Below, piece after piece: positions 1 to 5,899 of a stretch of DNA of 5,928 nt. This DNA comes from Bacteroidales bacterium (GTDB lineage: Bacteria; Bacteroidota; Bacteroidia; Bacteroidales; Muribaculaceae), in the NCBI GenBank assembly GCA_014800105.1, contig JAAVGQ010000114.1, forward strand, positions 2,887 through 8,814, given 5' to 3'. The stretch's first letter is position 1. Each line of letters opens with the position of its first letter. The notes beneath the pieces were generated by a model. The model made no database searches. It saw only the letters and a program-made list of their open reading frames with translations, and was not told the origin of the DNA. Both the position numbers and the translations under genes were made by a program.

Positions 1-383
1 ACACCCTGTTCAGTAACAGCTGTTGGTAATGACGACTCGGCTGCTGAAACACGGTTCTGTACTTTTACGGCTGCCATGTCAAGGTCAGTTCCGTTCTGGA
101 ATGTTACGGTAAGATTATAGGAACCATCTGAGTTTGAATTAGAACTCATATACATCATGCCGTCCACTCCGTTAACCTGTTGCTCAATGGGAACTCCCAC
201 GGTTTTGGCAACAGTTTCAGCGTCGGCACCGGGGTACATTGCTGAAACCTGCACGGTGGGCGGAGTTATATCAGGATATTGTGCTACCGGTAATGATTCC
301 ACAGTTACCAATCCCACGATAATCATGAGTATCGCAAGGACTGTAGCAAATATCGGTCTGTCAATGAAAAATCTCGAAAACAT
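1..383 (-). CDS. RND (HAE1/AcrB-type) multidrug efflux pump, N-terminal 127 codons (partial)
   Basis: This is the inner-membrane, proton-driven subunit of a tripartite efflux pump; the rest of the gene, normally about 1,000-1,050 codons, lies beyond the left edge. The protein opens MFSRFFIDRPIFATVLAI, the family signature in which a short cytoplasmic N-terminus (FFIDRP, residues 5-10) runs into transmembrane helix 1 (about 11-29). The periplasmic porter (PN1) domain follows, with LPVAQYP (31-37), YPGADAETV (50-58), IEQQVNGVDGMMYMSS (66-81) and VQNRV (108-112). All of these align by eye with E. coli AcrB. The ATG at 383 is chosen because it gives the canonical AcrB N-terminus and an in-frame stop lies a few codons upstream. 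It begins 11 nt after the adaptor stop, so the two are almost certainly cotranscribed. The proton-relay residues (two Asp in TM4, Lys in TM10) and the substrate pocket are outside the window, so activity and substrate cannot be judged. The family call is very secure; the exact ortholog is not. Confidence 0.97.
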   Translation of the reverse strand, partial: MFSRFFIDRPIFATVLAILMIIVGLVTVESLPVAQYPDITPPTVQVSAMYPGADAETVAKTVGVPIEQQVNGVDGMMYMSSNSNSDGSYNLTVTFQNGTDLDMAAVKVQNRVSAAESSLPTAVTEQG

Positions 384-394
384 GGCTATAAAAT

Positions 395-1519
395 TTACTT
401 AATAACTTGTGGATCGACTTCCATTCCTGAGCGCACTTTAAGTAACGCCTTGGTCACATAGCGGGTTTTGGGTGAGATACCATCAACAACCACGCGCATA
501 GAGTCATTAACAATCTCGCCAACCTTAATCGAAGTGTATTCAACACGGTTAGAATCATTGACCGTATAGAGGTATTTTCCTAACTGATCAGTACCAATTG
601 AAGCATCTTTCACTAATATTGCATCAGGGTCAGAAGCAACGGGCAGATTAACAAGAGCATACATACCAGCTTTAAGCTTGTTATTCTCATTGTTAATATT
701 AACTTTCATGTTAATAGTTCCTGTACCGGTAATTACGTTAGGCGCAACGTAAGCCAGTTCTCCATAGAACGGTTCTTTAATTGAGTCACCAAACTGTACG
801 GGTATTGATTTATACAATTCAGGATTGTTTTTCATATTCTCAACAATTGCCATGAACTGGTTATCGTCAACAGCAAAATGAGCGTTCACAATATTATCGT
901 CATAGACGGTTGTCATAGTGAATGGAGACCCGGCACCACCTATGTAGTCACCTATGGTTACGGGAGGAGCGGCTGCGATACCGTCAATAGGGGATTGAAT
1001 CGTGCAATAGCTAAGGGTGGTACGGGCAGTCTGCACGGCTGCACGGGCACTTTCAATAGCTGCTTTGCTTTGATTCATCGCACTTTCAGCCTGGAGAACA
1101 TCCATCTGTGACACTGCGTCGCTCAGCAACGCTTTCTTCATTGCCTCATAATGCTTTTCTGCATACGCATTTGAAGCGATAGCTGTCTGCAACTGGGCCT
1201 CAGCTTGCTGGAGCTGATCTCGATACTGGGTATCTTCGATTTTGAATAAAACCTGACCTTTCTTAACGGGACCGCCGTCATCAAAATACTTTCCTGTAAG
1301 ATATCCATTTACACGGGCCACAACAGCAATGCTGGTATTAGCTGTAAGATAGCCTGGATAAGACTTATGTATTGTCACGGAATCAACTTCCGGGTAAGCT
1401 ACGTCCACAATCTCAGGACGTGACTCTCTTGACAGGCTTTCACTTGAATTATTTTTACAAGAACCCAAGCCCACTATTGCAAAGCCGGCAAGAATCAAGG
1501 GCAGATAGTTGTTTTTCAT
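395..1519 (-). CDS. RND efflux periplasmic adaptor (membrane fusion protein, AcrA/HlyD-type lipoprotein)
   Basis: This protein bridges the inner-membrane RND pump and the outer-membrane channel. The 374-aa length is normal for the AcrA/MexA family. A lipoprotein signal peptide is clear: a short basic start, a hydrophobic core (about 6-18) and the lipobox LGSC with the lipidated cysteine at 21, so the protein should be anchored by lipid. The lipoyl/biotinyl-like domain is split in two: ARVNGYLTGKYFDDGGPVKK (68-87) and LFKIED (91-96), then CTIQSPIDGIAAA (172-184) and VTIGDYIG (187-194). Between them, about 97-168, is an Ala/Gln-rich alpha-helical hairpin that should contact the channel tip. A beta-barrel region follows, with GTGTINMKVNI (265-275) and LKAGMYALVNLP (282-293) typical of the family, then a membrane-proximal domain to the end. 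It lies 51 nt after the channel gene and 11 nt before the pump gene. The substrate cannot be inferred. Confidence 0.97.
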   Translation of the reverse strand: MKNNYLPLILAGFAIVGLGSCKNNSSESLSRESRPEIVDVAYPEVDSVTIHKSYPGYLTANTSIAVVARVNGYLTGKYFDDGGPVKKGQVLFKIEDTQYRDQLQQAEAQLQTAIASNAYAEKHYEAMKKALLSDAVSQMDVLQAESAMNQSKAAIESARAAVQTARTTLSYCTIQSPIDGIAAAPPVTIGDYIGGAGSPFTMTTVYDDNIVNAHFAVDDNQFMAIVENMKNNPELYKSIPVQFGDSIKEPFYGELAYVAPNVITGTGTINMKVNINNENNKLKAGMYALVNLPVASDPDAILVKDASIGTDQLGKYLYTVNDSNRVEYTSIKVGEIVNDSMRVVVDGISPKTRYVTKALLKVRSGMEVDPQVIK

Positions 1520-1570
1520 ATTTATCAGGTATTTATTTCAGAACAGAGTTATTTATCAATTATTAGAAAA

Positions 1571-2980
1571 TCACATCCAGCTTCCACCGAGTGCCTCATA
1601 GAGTTTAATTATATCCATGAGTGCATCTCCTTGTGCTACGATGAGGGTATTTTGGTTGGAAAGAACGCTCATAAGAGCATCAACCACATTTGAAAACTGC
1701 GTCAAGCCGCTCTTATAGAGGTCAAGCGAGAGAGACATTGATTTGTTAGATTGCTCCAGAACTTCATTAACAGCATCAATGTGAAGTAATGTAGATTTGT
1801 AAGCTGACATTGAATTATCAACATCCTGTACAGCTGTCATGACTGTAAAGTTATAATCATCAATACCCATCTGAAGCTGTTCACGGGCTATAGCTACATT
1901 ATTATTTCGTTGTAAACCATCGAAAAGTGTCCAGCTCAATGTAGGAGCAATACTATAGGTTAACGATTGCTTATCAAAAAGATCACCGGCTTTATGAGCC
2001 GCCGTACCCACTGATCCATTTATCGTGAGGGTGGGGAGGAAGTCCTTTTTAGCAATGCCCAAAGCCGTAGCATAAGCTTTTAGTTGATTTTCTGAAGCTA
2101 CAATATCAGGCCGGCGACGTAAAAGATCGGCCGGAATTCCAGCCGGAACCAAGAAGTGACAGTCAGGAAGCAGTGTATAATTTTCGAGAGAGGAACGTAT
2201 TTCGTCAGGATAAACACCAATCAAGGTTGCAATAGCATTTATCATTGTTCTTATACCGTTCTCAAGATTTGGGATTGAGGCTAATGTGGAATAGTAGACC
2301 TCGCGTGCCTGAGACACATCGAGCATGTCAGCAAGTCCGCAATCATGGCGAGCCTCAACAAGTTTCACTACTTTCAGCTGGCGACTTATGTGGTCCAGTG
2401 CTACTTCACGCTGTGCCTGCCACACTCTGAGCTGAATATAATTTGTTGCTATATTAGCTGAGAGGGCGAGCATAGCGCCATCATAATCAGCCTTGCTTGC
2501 CTTGTAAAGTGATTCGCTTTGTTTCACCTGAGAGGTAATCTTACCAAACAGATCAACCTCCCAGCTCATGTTTAAGCCTAAGTTCCAGTTTGAACCCACG
2601 GTTGCATTTCCGGGAACATCCCCGTTCATTCCCGAGTTACGGGCTTGGCTCCAGCCGGCACCAAGAGATAACGAAGGAGAGTAGGCTGCGTTAGCATTCC
2701 TCACATTATAATGGGCAATCTTTATACGACGCGCTGCGATATCAAGGTTATAATTGTTATCGATTCCTCTTTCTATTAAAGAATCCAACAATGAATCATT
2801 AAAGGATTCCCACCATTTGGCTGAAGGTTCAGCAGCGGGATAGTTGATACCATAATCTCCCCATTGTTCCGGAATGGGCTGCAATAAATTATCCTTATCC
2901 TGTGCTGAGATAACAGGGGAAAATGTTACGAGCAGCGCTAAGCCTGCAAGTGAAGTTGAAACGGTTCTTATGATAGCCAT
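1571..2980 (-). CDS. Outer-membrane efflux channel, TolC/OprM (NodT)-type RND outer-membrane factor
   Basis: This is the exit duct of the efflux pump, a trimeric beta-barrel with a long periplasmic alpha-helical tunnel. At 469 aa it is the usual size. Residues 1-26 look like a Sec signal peptide cleaved after ISA. No lipobox cysteine is present, unlike many proteobacterial OprM/NodT relatives. The two tandem OEP repeats are visible. The first has WEVDLFGK (140-147) and a following helical stretch. The second opens with the hallmark LLRRRPDIVASENQL (286-300) and LGIAKKDFLPTLTI (307-320), then WTLFDG (350-355). LYKSGLTQFSNVVDA (421-435) and the C-terminal ALGGSW (463-468) are also typical. The ATG at 2980 is preferred because it gives a clean signal peptide. 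The gene is first in the efflux operon and follows rimM after 124 bp without a convincing promoter or terminator, so readthrough from rimM is possible. The family call is secure; the substrate is unknown. Confidence 0.96.
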   Translation of the reverse strand: MAIIRTVSTSLAGLALLVTFSPVISAQDKDNLLQPIPEQWGDYGINYPAAEPSAKWWESFNDSLLDSLIERGIDNNYNLDIAARRIKIAHYNVRNANAAYSPSLSLGAGWSQARNSGMNGDVPGNATVGSNWNLGLNMSWEVDLFGKITSQVKQSESLYKASKADYDGAMLALSANIATNYIQLRVWQAQREVALDHISRQLKVVKLVEARHDCGLADMLDVSQAREVYYSTLASIPNLENGIRTMINAIATLIGVYPDEIRSSLENYTLLPDCHFLVPAGIPADLLRRRPDIVASENQLKAYATALGIAKKDFLPTLTINGSVGTAAHKAGDLFDKQSLTYSIAPTLSWTLFDGLQRNNNVAIAREQLQMGIDDYNFTVMTAVQDVDNSMSAYKSTLLHIDAVNEVLEQSNKSMSLSLDLYKSGLTQFSNVVDALMSVLSNQNTLIVAQGDALMDIIKLYEALGGSWM

Positions 2981-2983
2981 AAA

Positions 2984-3048
2984 ACGGTGTGTTTTTAAAG
3001 TACTTGAATTTTGGTAGACTCTTGTACATTATTAACACACTAAACCGT
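2984..3048. repeat. Interrupted inverted repeat upstream of the efflux operon
   Basis: GTGTGTT at 2987-2993 is the exact reverse complement of AACACAC at 3034-3040. The flanking ACGGT at 2984-2988 and ACCGT at 3044-3048 are also inverse copies, but the second arm carries five extra bases (TAAAC region, 3041-3045 in alignment). The arms are about 40 bp apart, too far for a compact terminator, but they could be two sites for a regulator of the efflux genes. The perfect 8-bp palindrome AAGTACTT (2998-3005) lies between them. No clear TAnnTTTG box is present in this gap: TAATATTG on the minus strand at about 3058-3065 matches except for one base but lacks a good -33 partner. A regulatory role is inference from position only. 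Confidence 0.3.
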
Positions 3049-3104
3049 CTTATCGTTCAATATTATAATTTTTTTGTTGCACTTTTTCCCGAGAATATAA
3101 TTGA

Positions 3105-3629
3105 TCAAAGATTAATCAACCCATCGGGTATATTCATCTCAATTGTTTTATTCTCAGTATCTATTGATTCAATAAATTCTTCAGCTACAGGTATGAGTAT
3201 CTGTTTTCCGTCATCCGTGCGAATGATGAACAGGATGTTTGCGGTATTGTCATCAATATCAGTAATCGTTCCAGCTACATCACTGTCAGTGATAATAACC
3301 TTAAAACCGATTAAATCCTCAGCGTAGAATCCGTCCTCATCCTCTTCCTTTTCAGGAAGTTCACTCTTGAGAGCATAGACCGTCTTGTTGACAAAAGCAG
3401 AAGCTTCATATTCAGTATTTACCCCATCTATAAAAACGAGATAGCTGTCAACACCACGGTTGCGTACTGATTTGAAAAAAAAGGGAACATTAATCCCGTC
3501 AATATCCATAATTACACACGAGAGTTCATCAGGAGAAATCTCCATGTTGAGTGATAGATTGATTTCTCCGTTAATACCGTGTGGCTTACCGAACTGTCCG
3601 ATGGGTTCTATTTCAGAGGGAAGTATCAT
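3105..3629 (-). CDS. rimM: Ribosome maturation factor RimM (16S rRNA processing protein)
   Basis: RimM is a cytoplasmic assembly factor that binds ribosomal protein S19 and helps mature the 3' (head) domain of the 30S subunit. The 174-aa length is typical. The N-terminal RimM domain (about 7-90) starts with the family motif IGQFGKPHGINGEINL (10-25). The C-terminal PRC-barrel domain (about 99-173) shows FYAEDLIGFKV (101-111), GTITDI (120-125), ILIPVAEEFIESID (144-157) and IEMNIPDGLINL (163-174), which are the usual conserved blocks. Between the domains is a short acidic linker, EKEEDED (93-99). The ATG at 3629 is chosen because it places the conserved motif at the usual distance from the start, and because it overlaps the stop of the upstream DUF4290 gene as ATGA, implying translational coupling. 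In many bacteria rimM sits with trmD, rpsP or rplS; in Bacteroidota it commonly does not, and none of these is present here. Confidence 0.97.
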   Translation of the reverse strand: MILPSEIEPIGQFGKPHGINGEINLSLNMEISPDELSCVIMDIDGINVPFFFKSVRNRGVDSYLVFIDGVNTEYEASAFVNKTVYALKSELPEKEEDEDGFYAEDLIGFKVIITDSDVAGTITDIDDNTANILFIIRTDDGKQILIPVAEEFIESIDTENKTIEMNIPDGLINL

Positions 3630-4213
3630 TTTTTCTTCTTTTTCTTACCGTTGACTTGGGGTGGTTCCTGAAATTGATGCAGATGCTGGTCAGTCGTGCT
3701 TAAGGCAATCTTGCCATCTGACATTTCGTAAAGATCCTTAAAAATCTTTTCGTCATCTACACCATCTTTATTTACTGCAAGCATGAGTTTCTTCATGGGA
3801 TTGGCAATATAAAGTACAAGGGCGTCTTTTTCGTCAGAGGGCTCCATATCAGCAGCTTTTTTTATCATCAGGGGCAACATGCGCCCGTAGTGACGATATC
3901 TCACATTTCCTTGCTCGCGGTCAACCGGCTCAGGTTTTGTCGCAAGCACCTCAGCCGATATTACCTCACAAGGGAAATCGACGTCAAGTTTAAAATCAGA
4001 CATAATCATCAGGTGATCCCACAATTTACGATTATTGGTCTCGGGATCACGTAATTCAGGAAAGAGATTACCCATTGATTTAACAATAGAACGCGCACAG
4101 TGGGAACGCTCATCACGGTCCTCGATTGAGAGGCAGTGGTCAACCATGCTCTGAATATTACGTCCATATTCAGGGAGAATCAGTTTCTTTAATTGAGTAT
4201 TGTAAGTCAACAT
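3626..4213 (-). CDS. DUF4290 domain-containing protein, function unknown
   Basis: This is a 195-aa, probably cytoplasmic protein without a signal peptide or membrane segment. I recognise it as the DUF4290 family of Bacteroidota from its N-terminal block: YNTQLKKLILPEYGRNIQSM (4-23), CLSIEDRDERSHCA (27-40), MGNLFPELRD (47-56) and KLWDHLMIMSDFKLDVDFP (63-81). A second conserved stretch is YRHYGRMLPLMIKKA (106-120). The C-terminus is a lysine-rich tail (190-195), which suggests nucleic-acid or ribosome contact, but that is inference. The start is set at the ATG at 4213. An upstream in-frame TTG at 4237 would add eight residues, but those bases belong to the -7 promoter box and so should not be transcribed; the ATG also gives the family's usual M-x-YNTQ beginning. 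The stop overlaps the rimM start by four bases. No biochemical function is known to me for this family. Confidence 0.93.
   Translation of the reverse strand: MLTYNTQLKKLILPEYGRNIQSMVDHCLSIEDRDERSHCARSIVKSMGNLFPELRDPETNNRKLWDHLMIMSDFKLDVDFPCEVISAEVLATKPEPVDREQGNVRYRHYGRMLPLMIKKAADMEPSDEKDALVLYIANPMKKLMLAVNKDGVDDEKIFKDLYEMSDGKIALSTTDQHLHQFQEPPQVNGKKKKKK
3630..3646 (-). promoter_or_regulatory. A/G-only ribosome entry stretch of rimM, inside the DUF4290 3' end
   Basis: On the minus strand the bases just before the rimM ATG are all purine and mostly A. They also encode the six-lysine tail of the DUF4290 protein. There is no Shine-Dalgarno core. Bacteroidota genes usually rely on A-rich, unstructured leaders for initiation, so this stretch plausibly serves as both the coding tail and the initiation region of rimM, alongside coupling through the ATGA overlap. 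The role is inferred from position and composition. Confidence 0.4.
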
Positions 4214-4234
4214 CGATTTCAATTTTTTGGTATG

Positions 4235-4266
4235 CAAATTTACTCAAACATTCTTGTTTTAACAAT
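4235..4266 (-). promoter_or_regulatory. Bacteroidota-type promoter of the DUF4290-rimM operon
   Basis: Read on the minus strand, ATTG (4266-4263) is followed after 20 bp by TAAATTTG (4242-4235). The second element matches the Bacteroidota primary-sigma -7 consensus TAnnTTTG exactly, and the first matches TTTG at -33 with one mismatch and near-standard spacing. Transcription should begin a few bases downstream, at about 4228-4232, giving an A-rich leader of roughly 15-20 nt before the ATG at 4213. The start point is an estimate from the consensus. Confidence 0.75.
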
Positions 4267-4270
4267 GTTT
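4246..4270. repeat. Dyad symmetry spanning the spacer of the DUF4290 promoter (possible operator)
   Basis: AAACATT (4246-4252) and AATGTTT (4264-4270) form a perfect 7-bp inverted repeat around an 11-bp centre. An alternative, slightly offset dyad, TTGTT-TT-AACAA (4254-4265), lies inside it. The element fills most of the -33/-7 spacer and covers the -33 box, which is where a repressor would block transcription. Such AT-rich dyads also arise by chance, so the operator role is only a suggestion. Confidence 0.3.
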
Positions 4271-4337
4271 TACGTGATTTTCTTAAAGAACGCATTATAT
4301 ATTTAGTGTGATTACTTTGAAATCTTTTTTGATTTTA

Positions 4338-4370
4338 ATTGGTAACAAGTAATAAGTTTTTGTACCTTTG
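4338..4370 (+). promoter_or_regulatory. Bacteroidota-type promoter of the DUF1846 gene
   Basis: TACCTTTG (4363-4370) is an exact match to the -7 consensus TAnnTTTG. ATTG (4338-4341) sits 21 bp upstream and is a one-mismatch match to the -33 TTTG. The box ends only nine bases before the ATG at 4380, so the transcript is expected to have a leader of about 4-7 nt. This promoter diverges from that of the DUF4290 gene; the two -7 boxes are about 120 bp apart. Confidence 0.78.
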
Positions 4371-4379
4371 TATCCCGTT

Positions 4380-5843
4380 ATGAAACAAGGATTCGATAAT
4401 AACAAGTACTTAAAAATCCAGTCTGAGCACATTAAAGAACGTATCGCTCAGTTTGGTAATAAGTTATACTTAGAATTAGGTGGCAAGCTCTTTGATGATC
4501 ATCATGCGAGTAGAGTTTTACCCGGTTTCCAACCTGACAGCAAGTTACGCATGTTGTCTCAGTTGTCTGACCACGCTGAGATTGTCATTGTAATCAGCGC
4601 CAAGGACATTGAGAAGAACAAAGTGCGTAATGATCTCGGAATTACCTATGACGAGGATGTACTGAGACTTCGCCGGGAGTTTGAAAACAGAGGCTTCCTC
4701 GTAAGTTCAGTCGTCATTACCCATTATAACGGACAAAGCAGCGCCGACGCATTCCGCAAGAAACTGGATAGAATGGGTATCAAGACCTATTGCCATTATA
4801 CAATTGATGGTTATCCTACCAATGTTGATTTAATTGATTCAGACGAAGGCTTCGGTCGTAACGACTATGTTGAAACTTCACGTCCACTTGTTATTGTAAC
4901 AGCACCGGGACCCGGTAGCGGTAAGATGGCAGTGTGCCTGAGCCAGCTCTACAATGAACATAAGCGTGGAATAGAGGCCGGATATGCTAAGTTTGAAACC
5001 TTCCCGGTGTGGAGTCTTCCGTTGAAGCATCCTGTTAATATCGCATACGAAGCAGCTACAGCTGATCTGAACGATATCAACATGATTGACCCTTTCCACC
5101 TTGAAGCTTACGGCAAAACAGCAATAAACTATAACCGTGACATTGAGATTTTCCCGGTATTGAACAGCCTCTTTGAAGGTATCTATGGCGAGAATCCTTA
5201 CAAGTCACCCACTGATATGGGCGTTAACATGGTTGGTTTCTGCATCAACGATGATGAAGTGTGCTGCGAAGCCTCTCGCCAGGAGATTATCCGTCGCTAT
5301 TACACTGCCCTCAACCACATGGCCAAGGGTGATGGGAACGAAGCCGAGGTTAACAAAATATCTTTGCTTTTCAAACAAGCAAAGATTGACCCTTCTTATC
5401 GCAAGCCATCAGTGGCCGCTAAGGAGCGTGCTGAAAAGAGTGGGGTACCATGCTCAGCTATCGAATTGGCTGACGGAACAATTATCACCGCCGAGACAAG
5501 TGCGCTACTGGGTCCCAGTGCAGCACTTCTTCTTAACGCCTTAAAGCATCTCGCCGGTATTGATCACAGCATCAAGCTTATCCCGCAAGAGCTTATTGAG
5601 CCAATTCAGTTCACAAAGATCAACTATCTTTCAAGCCATAATCCTCGACTGCACACTGATGAAGTGCTTATCGCACTTTCCGTACTCAGCCGTCATGACG
5701 ATAATTGCAAGAAGGCATTAGCTCAACTTCCTGAACTTGAAGGTTGTCAGGCTCACTGCACTGTAATGCTCGGAGAAATCGACCACAAAATCTTCAAGAA
5801 ACTTGGCGTAGGGCTCACTTGCGATCCCGCACGTAAAAATTGA
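4380..5843 (+). CDS. DUF1846 (UPF0371) family protein, function unknown
   Basis: The 487-aa protein has no signal peptide or membrane segment and is probably cytoplasmic. I recognise the DUF1846/UPF0371 family, which is widespread in Firmicutes, Actinobacteria and Bacteroidota. Characteristic blocks are LELGGKLFDDHHASRVLPGF (31-50), HAEIVIVISAKDIEKNKVRND (65-85, alternating beta/helix), PLVIVTAPGPGSGKMA (169-184), FPVWSLPLKHPVN (208-220), NYNRDIEIFPVL (250-261), SPTDMGVNM (276-284) and LHTDEVLIALSVLS (424-437). APGPGSGK resembles a phosphate-binding loop after a beta strand, but it is not a classical Walker A: the first Gly is Pro176 and the Ser/Thr after Lys182 is Met183. A nucleotide-binding role is therefore only a possibility. 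Length matches the usual family size, so the gene looks intact. The ATG at 4380 is chosen over an in-frame TTG at 4368 because that TTG lies within the -7 promoter box. It has its own promoter and a probable terminator, so it appears monocistronic. Confidence 0.95.
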   Translation: MKQGFDNNKYLKIQSEHIKERIAQFGNKLYLELGGKLFDDHHASRVLPGFQPDSKLRMLSQLSDHAEIVIVISAKDIEKNKVRNDLGITYDEDVLRLRREFENRGFLVSSVVITHYNGQSSADAFRKKLDRMGIKTYCHYTIDGYPTNVDLIDSDEGFGRNDYVETSRPLVIVTAPGPGSGKMAVCLSQLYNEHKRGIEAGYAKFETFPVWSLPLKHPVNIAYEAATADLNDINMIDPFHLEAYGKTAINYNRDIEIFPVLNSLFEGIYGENPYKSPTDMGVNMVGFCINDDEVCCEASRQEIIRRYYTALNHMAKGDGNEAEVNKISLLFKQAKIDPSYRKPSVAAKERAEKSGVPCSAIELADGTIITAETSALLGPSAALLLNALKHLAGIDHSIKLIPQELIEPIQFTKINYLSSHNPRLHTDEVLIALSVLSRHDDNCKKALAQLPELEGCQAHCTVMLGEIDHKIFKKLGVGLTCDPARKN

Positions 5844-5878
5844 ACCTCATAACACTATTATACTTTAATTACTACCGT

Positions 5879-5894
5879 CCTTATTTCTATAAGG
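5879..5894 (+). other. Small hairpin downstream of the DUF1846 gene
   Basis: CCTTAT (5879-5884) and ATAAGG (5889-5894) form a perfect 6-bp stem with a TTCT tetraloop. No T-run follows, so it is unlikely to terminate transcription on its own. It lies six bases before the larger hairpin and might stabilise the 3' end, or it may be chance. Confidence 0.3.
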
Positions 5895-5899
5895 AAGAG

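Noticed and set aside
157..402. 81-codon open frame on the plus strand over the pump gene
   Set aside because: It lies opposite a strongly conserved AcrB N-terminus, has no promoter or recognisable product, and is a shadow frame.
1520..1570. Separate promoter for the adaptor gene in the 51-bp gap after the channel gene
   Set aside because: The gap is AT-rich but has no TAnnTTTG match with a properly spaced upstream TTTG, so operon transcription is the simpler reading.
3057..3104. Inverted repeat TCAATATTATA/TATAATTGA after rimM as a terminator
   Set aside because: The arms are imperfect, AT-only or nearly so, and separated by about 28 bp with no clean T-run after the stem; too weak to call.
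2989..3327. 112-codon plus-strand open frame running from the rimM-efflux gap into rimM
   Set aside because: Most of it is antisense to the conserved RimM PRC-barrel. The early part is AT-rich with no supporting signal, and the product resembles nothing known.
3626..3634. Possible programmed -1 frameshift joining the DUF4290 protein to RimM at the A-run before the stop
   Set aside because: A -1 shift would indeed enter the rimM frame, but the run is G followed by six A, not a proper X-XXY-YYZ heptamer. No downstream pseudoknot is apparent, and simple ATGA coupling explains the arrangement.
4878..5099. 73-codon minus-strand open frame inside the DUF1846 gene
   Set aside because: It is antisense to conserved DUF1846 coding sequence and has no independent support.
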